From Tieghemiomyces parasiticus (taxonomy: Eukaryota; Kickxellomycota; Dimargaritomycetes; Dimargaritales; Dimargaritaceae), in contig JANBPT010000604.1 of NCBI GenBank assembly GCA_027575765.1, positions 1 through 28,953 on the forward strand: DNA of 28,953 nt. Direction: 5' to 3'. A model generated the notes under the pieces. That model was given only the letters and a program-made list of their open reading frames with translations, ran no database searches and had not been told where the DNA came from. Below, one piece after another: positions 19,600 to 26,146 of this stretch. Positions within the stretch are counted from its first letter, which is position 1. Each line of letters begins with the position of its first letter. The translations under genes and the position numbers were made by a program.

Positions 19600-21660
19600 A
19601 TGTCTTCCCCACCTGAAGAATCTTTCGACCTACTTACCATGACCTCCCGAGCCCGCAATTGGGTCTCCACAGCTCGCCGGCGGGATTCCGACGACGATTT
19701 ATCGGTCCAGGAACTGTCCACACTTACCATCCAGGGCACCGACAGTCCCTATGCCGGCGAGACCGACACCGTCCTGGCCCAGGCCGTCCGCGGTACAACC
19801 GATGCTATCGGTAAATCCCGTACATCCTACCCGCGCGGTCTCCTTATACTCCTGTACTGTGTGATTATTGGCACCTTACTCCTGGGCCACCACGCCTATC
19901 GGTACTACTTTGACGCTGTCACACCATTATTTGAAACCGATCAGCAATCCGCACCGAATCTGCTCCCGGACCTGTCCCCTCAAGAGCAGGAACTGTGGCT
20001 GCGCCGGCGCGACGAGGTGGTGGGTGCCTTTCGTCATGCCTGGGGCGGTTATCGCCGCGACGCCTTCGGCAGCGACGAGTACGCCCCCGTGGCCCGTACG
20101 GGTCTCAACCTATCTTCCCGCGGTCTTGGGTACACCATCGTGGACAGTCTAGATACCATGCTCCTGATGGGGCTCACTGCCGAGTACCAGGACGCCCGCC
20201 AATGGATCACCGCCCACCTTGACTTTGACATCGCCGGCGAGTCCGTCTCGGTCTTTGAGACCAATATCCGCGTTCTAGGCGGCCTGCTAGCGGCCTACCA
20301 CCTCAGCGGTAAGGACCAGCTCTACCTCGAACGTGCTGTCGACCTAGCCGACCGGTTACTGACGGCCTGGACCAGTACCGGCCCCTACCCGACGGCTAAG
20401 GTGTTCCTGGCTCGCTCACCTCCGGGTACGGCGGCCCACCTCCTCGAGTGGCAGACGATCAATGTCCAGGCCAAGGGCCAAGTCTCATTGGCCGAGGTTG
20501 GTAGCTTGCAACTCGAGTTTGCCTACCTCAGCCATATCACGGGTGATCCCAAGTACCACCGTCGCGCCCAGGACGTGATGCGCGCCCTGCACGCCATCCC
20601 CACGTTGGACGGCCTGCTCCCGACCTTCGTAAATGTGGTCGACAACACGCCCAGCGCGGGCCAGGTAACCGCGGGCGCCCACGGCGACAGCTACTTTGAA
20701 TATCTGCTCAAACAATGGATCCAAACCCGCGGACACCCGGACCAGCAGGCCCTGCGAGACATGTACGACGCGTCCGTGGAGGGTATCAAACGTCACATGA
20801 TCCGCACGTCGCTGACCGCCGGGGTCACCTTGGTGGGCGAACTGTGGCTCCCATTCCTGGGTCGCGTCCCCTGGAAGAAGTACGTCAACGACTATAACCG
20901 CGGTGTCAAGAACCGGCCCGAGTTCATCCCCAAGGCCGAACACCTGGCCTGTTTCCTGCCAGGCCTCCTCGCTCTAGGCGCCACCCGCGGGTACTCCCTC
21001 GCGGCTATCCGTGCGGGCCACAGCCGCCGGACTAAGCCCCATTTGACCCCGCGCGACCAGGAGGACCTGGACCTCGCCGAGAAGCTCGCCTACGGGTGCT
21101 GGAAAATGTACAACTCCACCGCCACCGGACTAGCCCCCGAGTACATTCGATTTGATTACGACCGGTTCGGTCAGAGTCCCTACTACACCCACACCACCGA
21201 CCAGGACCGCCACTCAACGACCGCTAACGACGTCAACCGGCCGCGGACCGGGTGGTCTGCGCCCGCCGCCGGATTTGGACCGCAACCCAAGGCCTGGGCT
21301 GTCGACGCCGACTATATCGTTCCGCCCGACCATGCCTACAATCTACTTCGCCCCGAGACGGTCGAAACGCTCTTCATCCTGTGGCGCATCACCAAGAAGC
21401 CCCAGTACCGCGACTGGGGCTGGCAAATCTTCCGGCAGTTCCAGACCTATTCATTTTTCAAGGGCGGCGGGTACACCTCCCTTAAAGATGTCACGGTGGT
21501 CCCTCCCGAACGAGAAGACAAGATGGAGACCTTCTTCTTGGCCGAGACCCTCAAATACTTTTATCTGCTCTTCAGCCCCGATGACGTCCTGCCACTCGAC
21601 CAGTACGTACTCAACACGGAGGCTCATCCTTTCCCGATCCTAGACCGGGTCACCCCTTAA
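19600..21660 (+). CDS. GH47 class I alpha-1,2-mannosidase, ER Man9-mannosidase-like
   Basis: 686 residues from ATG 19600; the frame is open further upstream but lacks ATG. It is a type II membrane protein: cytosolic tail 1-79, one transmembrane anchor at about 80-101, a short stem, then a GH47 catalytic domain from about 135 to the end. The family trims alpha-1,2-linked mannose from N-glycans in the ER or early Golgi, an inverting, calcium-dependent reaction. Visible landmarks: GYTIVDSLDT (from 176), Glu220 in VFETNIR (acid catalyst position), Asp363 in GAHGDSYFEYL, Glu586 in LRPETVETL, Thr673 in NTEAHP (calcium ligand), and Cys451/Cys500 for the conserved disulfide. Length is close to human ER mannosidase I (699) and longer than yeast Mns1 (549). 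His361 replaces the Arg that sets ER-enzyme specificity, so ER versus Golgi type is uncertain. No intron. Confidence 0.95.
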   Translation: MSSPPEESFDLLTMTSRARNWVSTARRRDSDDDLSVQELSTLTIQGTDSPYAGETDTVLAQAVRGTTDAIGKSRTSYPRGLLILLYCVIIGTLLLGHHAYRYYFDAVTPLFETDQQSAPNLLPDLSPQEQELWLRRRDEVVGAFRHAWGGYRRDAFGSDEYAPVARTGLNLSSRGLGYTIVDSLDTMLLMGLTAEYQDARQWITAHLDFDIAGESVSVFETNIRVLGGLLAAYHLSGKDQLYLERAVDLADRLLTAWTSTGPYPTAKVFLARSPPGTAAHLLEWQTINVQAKGQVSLAEVGSLQLEFAYLSHITGDPKYHRRAQDVMRALHAIPTLDGLLPTFVNVVDNTPSAGQVTAGAHGDSYFEYLLKQWIQTRGHPDQQALRDMYDASVEGIKRHMIRTSLTAGVTLVGELWLPFLGRVPWKKYVNDYNRGVKNRPEFIPKAEHLACFLPGLLALGATRGYSLAAIRAGHSRRTKPHLTPRDQEDLDLAEKLAYGCWKMYNSTATGLAPEYIRFDYDRFGQSPYYTHTTDQDRHSTTANDVNRPRTGWSAPAAGFGPQPKAWAVDADYIVPPDHAYNLLRPETVETLFILWRITKKPQYRDWGWQIFRQFQTYSFFKGGGYTSLKDVTVVPPEREDKMETFFLAETLKYFYLLFSPDDVLPLDQYVLNTEAHPFPILDRVTP

Positions 21661-21780
21661 GGGAAGGGAACGGAGGGGGGAGGGTAGTTCGCAAAACTAA
21701 AATTAGCGACCACGGTAAAATAATCATCCGTTTAAATAGGCAGTTTCTTAAGTTGCTACCATTATTACCCAACAATTGAA

Positions 21781-21795
21781 GGAGGAGGAGGAGGA
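21781..21795 (+). repeat. Trinucleotide repeat (GGA)5
   Basis: Five perfect GGA units, 120 nt after the mannosidase stop codon, in the 3' flank. No other structure is associated. Confidence 0.75.
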
Positions 21796-22407
21796 AGTGT
21801 AGGCATGCCCTCCTATCCTCATAGGTAACATTGTGTTGTTGAAACACAATTCCGGTGCATCAGGATGTAGAGTAAACGAGCGTTGGTACGTGGACCCGAG
21901 ATGACTCGATCGGAAAGCAGACGAGGCGTAACTATCTATTGTAGTTTGCAGAGGTGTTCGCATAGCAGCATACTTATTTTTGCGCCTGCTGAGGGGAGAA
22001 TTGTGCATTATCCACTCGCCAACTGTGCGTTTTGGGTTACGCGTTGTTTGCACGGGCTGTGGCCAGCCAGTATGTGTCATCGCATTTTGAGCCAGAACGA
22101 GTGGATCCTGCGTTGCGCCTGTTGCTATTGATGTCATCAAGTCCTCGAGCTGCAGCGACAGTGCCAGGGTAGACGTTAATGGCATACCAGTCTAGATCGA
22201 TGCCACTGATGGCTGGGCTGAAAACTGATCAGGGGTACTATTCACCACCATTGCTGACTATTGTGGTCGGAATAATCGCCAACGTATGATCGCAGCCTTA
22301 ATGGCGACCTCTTACCTGTACCTGGAACGATCACCATAAACCGAGTCCATCGAAGTCACCTGCACCGTTCGATGCATTATCCTACGATGAGTCTTCCTTA
22401 GGATAGG

Positions 22408-22902
22408 ATGCTTCAGTGTCCTCTCGTCTCCTTCCTGCTGTGTTTTTCCCTGCTGCTTTTCTATGGTGTATTCGTCGCCGCTGTTGCTTCGCATCAACGG
22501 TTGGAGGTCAAGGCCGGAATGGATATATAGTATCTGTCCGCCGGCCACCTCAATAAACGACAGACTGCTATATAACCCTTTACTTTTTTATCGTATTCTC
22601 AGCCCCCGTGTATTTACTACACCACGATCCTCTTAAGCCTCCGGGCCAACATCAAGGTTCCGGAGTGGTTCCAGTGTACCAAGTCCCAGGATGATGCTGG
22701 TGGTCTGGTGCCTGTCAAGGCAGCAGAGTGCAAGGCCACTACTACTGCTGACAAGAAGCCGGGGGTGAAGTGCCAGCACAAAGGCTGTTCCCCACCAGGT
22801 TCACAAAGAACTCTCCGGCCTGTTATCGCAGGGCTAAGCTGTGACAAAAGCAAGCAACTCGGGCCACTCTCCATGCAATGTAATGGAGGGGAGGCACCCT
22901 AG
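22408..22902 (+). CDS. Possible secreted six-cysteine protein, two exons
   Basis: An ATG at 22408 opens 40 codons that read as a signal peptide with a strong hydrophobic core (FLLCFSLLLFYG) and a likely cleavage site after VAAVAS, then stop at 22528. Downstream, in the same frame register, 22574-22902 is open and encodes a Lys- and Cys-rich sequence with six cysteines (for example KVPEWFQC, GVKCQHKGC). An intron 22530-22637 (GTATCT donor, ATTTACTAC branch-like element, CTCTTAAG acceptor) would fuse them into 128 residues; another acceptor, TTCTCAG at 22602, is stronger but has no good phase-matched donor. Such an architecture is typical of small secreted fungal proteins. Against it: the donor is weak, and AATAAA at 22551-22556 could instead end a transcript. 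I recognise no family. Confidence 0.38.
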
Positions 22903-23004
22903 AGGTGAGTCGCCTGGGCAGAGAGCCTCATCTAATAAATGGATGAAATAACTGCCGTCTGCTGTGAGACAACATGCTAATAGGTTCGAGCTTTGGCCAT
23001 TCTG

Positions 23005-23478
23005 TTAACGTTTCTCACTTTGCCGTAGGTTCATTGACACAAACGCACATGCAAATGGCTCAGCTCGTTTAACGCAAAATTTGCCTCCATCGAAACGCAA
23101 ATTCACGGGACACACGCCGCAAATACTACACACTGATAGCGTGCTATACACCATCGCATGACGCAAACTTGTTGGCAAATAATAGTAAATAGGTGTGCGA
23201 TACAAAAGACAATGACTTGTATCAGATATCCTAACAGAGGGTACTCGGCCTGAGATGAGAGGGCAGAGGACGGGAAGACCGAGGGAGGGACGATTGACGA
23301 GAAGCTCAAGGTGAAAAGGGTATTTATTGCACACTTGACGAATAGACTCTAATGAATGATGCACTAGCTTTAAATCTATGTACTGGTGGGTGATGAGAGA
23401 ACCGCTAAGTGTAGTTGAGGGGCCTGGTTCCGGTTCGTCCTCCATGGTAGGAAAAATTTGGGTTCTAGTTGAGCCCAT
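23005..23478 (-). CDS. Orphan 157-residue open frame
   Basis: An ATG at 23478 opens 157 codons to TAA at 23005-23007 with no intron. The product has no signal peptide or membrane segment. Its C-terminal third contains a CSICGVC cluster followed by two more cysteines, which might bind a metal. Codon use is mixed and AT-tolerant, unlike the GC-ending codons of the confident genes. A CATAAAC element lies about 25 nt upstream of the start. The length is near what chance allows in a window this size, so it may not be a gene. No family recognised. Confidence 0.33.
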   Translation of the reverse strand: MGSTRTQIFPTMEDEPEPGPSTTLSGSLITHQYIDLKLVHHSLESIRQVCNKYPFHLELLVNRPSLGLPVLCPLISGRVPSVRISDTSHCLLYRTPIYYYLPTSLRHAMVYSTLSVCSICGVCPVNLRFDGGKFCVKRAEPFACAFVSMNLRQSEKR

Positions 23479-23479
23479 A

Positions 23480-24061
23480 TCCAGTATCAGAAGCGGTCCG
23501 TTTATGGTGGAGGTCCAATTGAGGTGATCCCATCAGGAAAACTATGGGTGAAAGAAGGCTGAGACCTCCGGGTGGACGCCATCAGCTACCACATGCCATG
23601 ACAGGAGCTGGAATGTCGTTAGTAGTCTGACCAAAATAATTATTATACTGTCAAGGTTGTCAGAAAGCAAAAAAAAAAAAGCTAAACAGGTAGGAAGGAG
23701 TCATTAGATAAGGTGTCAGCAGCAGGGCAAAGGGAAGAAAGGGGATATCAATTACAATGCGACAGAGAGATGGATGGAGAGGGTGTAATAGACAAGGAAT
23801 GTGCATAAACAAGGTCCAGTTGGAAGAGCGAAATGAACGCAAAACTATATGCCAAGGTGCAAGAAAAAAAAATCTGGGGGGGGGAAGGGTCCAAGCAAGA
23901 AATAGTCAAACATGGAAAGAAGCAAAGGCACGTAGCATAGATGAGAGTCTATCGACTGGGCTTGTGGAGATTTGACAAAAGATGGCAAGGCGGGTGAAAC
24001 GGGAGTTGAAAAGAAAAGTCGGCAGCAGCAGTTTGTTAAATATCAGTACTCTAGCGAGAAA
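23480..24061. other. Spacer downstream of the homeodomain gene
   Basis: No gene recognised. It contains an A-run at about 23669-23680 and G/A-rich tracts near 23863-23890. On the minus strand this is the 3' flank of the homeodomain gene; no canonical AATAAA was seen close to its stop. Confidence 0.45.
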
Positions 24062-26146
24062 CTATGAGTAGGAATCGTGGTCAGTACTCTGACCATTCTG
24101 AGAGACGGAGGCTGCATCAGATACGTCAAAAGCCTGGGACACGGCGACGGTTGGAATTGTCGGATTGCCGTGCCCCGGATGAGCGTTCGAAACCGGCGAC
24201 GAGTTCAAGCCAAACTGGCCGAGCTGGAACCCATGGTGGGACCAGGCAAGGTGATTAAAGTCGATGGTTGGCGCCGGCTGGGTGGCCCCCGATGATGCCG
24301 GCCGCGTGGAAACTCCGCCCTCGCATTGTGAAGGGCTGTACGTCTGCTGCTGTTGTGGCTGTCGTGACTCTACCGCCGGGACGAACGGGTGGGACAATTG
24401 ATGGAGTGGTGAGGCCGGCGGCGGGGCCATACGCGGTTGGAAGGTTGGTCCACCACTGGGCGACGACCCGTGGGCAGTCCGTATTCCAAACTCCGCACTT
24501 TGCACGCGCTGTAAGGAAGGTCGGCCGCGCTGCAGTTGGGCCTGCTGTTGCTGGCGGTGCAGGTGAGTCGATAAGGGCGACGGCGGGAAAGTAACCCCAG
24601 CGTGCAGCTGAGCCGACAGGAAACCCGCAGCCGAGACACCAGGCATCCACGCCGAGGTTATCTGCGGGGTGAAAGAGTAGCCCGCGGCAGCCGGATCGGT
24701 GGGGGCGATGACCGGCGGCGTATCATGGTTACCCGGCTCGGAGAATCGTCGCTCTTTGCCACCATGCGCGGTGCCGGTCTCCGCTGCCAGGTGGGAAGGT
24801 AATTGTACGGGGCCCGACGCCGGTCGTGTTAGTTGCGCCGGAGAACCCGTTGGCACGGGCGAGGCTTCCCCAGTGCCAGGTTCAGCTGCTGCGGTGTAGC
24901 CACTCTGCGGGGGCGTCGCGAAACCGGTCAGCGGATACGGCTGGACGTCAGTTGTGAGCCCTAAATGCGTGTCCCCGGCGGGCGCTAGAGTGGCCGATCC
25001 GTCGCCAGGCAGGGTGGTCAGGGCCCCAACAAAGTTACCGGTGGGTGTCCCAAGCTGGGGAAAATGCGGCATGAAGTTGATATCGAGAAGATTGGCAGAG
25101 CTCGTCGTCGGGTCAAAGCCCAAGTTCAAGCCGAGCTGCTGAAACTGCGAGAAGTTAGCGAATAAGGTGGAGTGGTCGGCTGGGGCCGAACTCGCCGGTG
25201 AGTCGTTCAAGGACGCTGGTGAGTCTGAGCGCCTAGGGTTCGCCAGATCAGGATGGGCAGCTGGGTGGTGGCCGGGATAATAGTAACTCGGTACCGACAG
25301 CGAGCCGGCGGAGTGATTGGCAAGGGATGGATGGTGGGTACCGTGGGTGGAAAACACGGACGTGTGGTAGATAGCCGGCGGAGCGGCGGCAGGATTGGAT
25401 CCACTCATTGGGGGGTGATGGGAATGAGCACCCAAGCCTGCCGCAGGTCCGCCAGGTAGAGGAGAGTAGAGCGGTGTGGTGGATATCGGGGTGTGGGAGT
25501 AGAAGGAAGACCCCGGGACGTTCCCTAACCGCAGGGGTTGGAACGACCGGTGAGACAAAGCGTTAGCGGCGGCGACTACGGGATCCTCGGGCGTTGAGAG
25601 CAAGGCATTCTGCATCCCCGGATACGTGGCGTTGTAGGTCACTAGCGGGGTGCCGGTTACAGCGAAGGCGGGGGCGGTCGACGGGAGGGCGGCAGTGACG
25701 CGTGGTGAGGGCCTTGATCCTGTGCCGGAGCTATCGTGGGAAAGCCGCCCGGCTTCGTCGTCCGCGCTGGGTTCCGTGCCGGGCGCCGCGGACGTGGTGT
25801 CGGAGACCAATGCGGCTTTATCTGCGGCCACTTTGCGGTTCTTTTCCTTGGCTCGCCGGTTCTGGAACCACACTTGGACGCTCCGGGCCGTCATGTCCAA
25901 CCGCTCACCCAGTTCGCGTCGTATGGCGGCGCTAGGCTTAGGGTCCTTGATGAACACATCCTCGAGTAGCTTGAATTGCTTGCGCGTCGTCCGTTGCCGA
26001 TGCTTGACCTCGTTAGGATTATAAAAAGTGGGCTTAAATTCCGATTGGTGACCCCGGCGTGACGGGCCGCCGGCTCTGGACTTCTTGGGTTTGCTAGTAG
26101 ACTCCATAGGGGTAGGGGAAATGACGGAAAGGCCGATCGCCAACAT
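24062..26146 (-). CDS. Homeodomain transcription factor
   Basis: 694 residues if translation starts at the first in-frame ATG (26146); a second ATG at 26107 would give 681. Both have weak contexts. The homeodomain covers residues 46-105 (26011-25832), with every landmark in place: Arg5, Leu16, Phe20, and helix 3 with WFQNRRAKEK (Trp48, Phe49, Gln50, Asn51, Arg53). It is a typical 60-residue homeodomain, not the TALE type of mating loci, and Gln50 suggests a TAAT-core target. Basic residues before it (KPKKSR) may act as a nuclear signal. The remaining 580 residues are low-complexity: Pro/Ser/Ala/His/Gly-rich with two short Gln runs near residues 529 and 599, as in fungal Yox1/Hoy1-like regulators, but with no second domain. 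The gene is intronless within the coding region, and its upstream flank is an unusual ATG-poor sequence. Confidence 0.9.
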   Translation of the reverse strand: MLAIGLSVISPTPMESTSKPKKSRAGGPSRRGHQSEFKPTFYNPNEVKHRQRTTRKQFKLLEDVFIKDPKPSAAIRRELGERLDMTARSVQVWFQNRRAKEKNRKVAADKAALVSDTTSAAPGTEPSADDEAGRLSHDSSGTGSRPSPRVTAALPSTAPAFAVTGTPLVTYNATYPGMQNALLSTPEDPVVAAANALSHRSFQPLRLGNVPGSSFYSHTPISTTPLYSPLPGGPAAGLGAHSHHPPMSGSNPAAAPPAIYHTSVFSTHGTHHPSLANHSAGSLSVPSYYYPGHHPAAHPDLANPRRSDSPASLNDSPASSAPADHSTLFANFSQFQQLGLNLGFDPTTSSANLLDINFMPHFPQLGTPTGNFVGALTTLPGDGSATLAPAGDTHLGLTTDVQPYPLTGFATPPQSGYTAAAEPGTGEASPVPTGSPAQLTRPASGPVQLPSHLAAETGTAHGGKERRFSEPGNHDTPPVIAPTDPAAAGYSFTPQITSAWMPGVSAAGFLSAQLHAGVTFPPSPLSTHLHRQQQQAQLQRGRPSLQRVQSAEFGIRTAHGSSPSGGPTFQPRMAPPPASPLHQLSHPFVPAVESRQPQQQQTYSPSQCEGGVSTRPASSGATQPAPTIDFNHLAWSHHGFQLGQFGLNSSPVSNAHPGHGNPTIPTVAVSQAFDVSDAASVSQNGQSTDHDSYS

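Noticed and set aside
22617..22874. Minus-strand 85-codon ATG frame opposite the Cys-rich exon
   Set aside because: The plus-strand reading has more protein-like composition and codon choice, and a signal-peptide frame upstream; the minus frame is probably its shadow.
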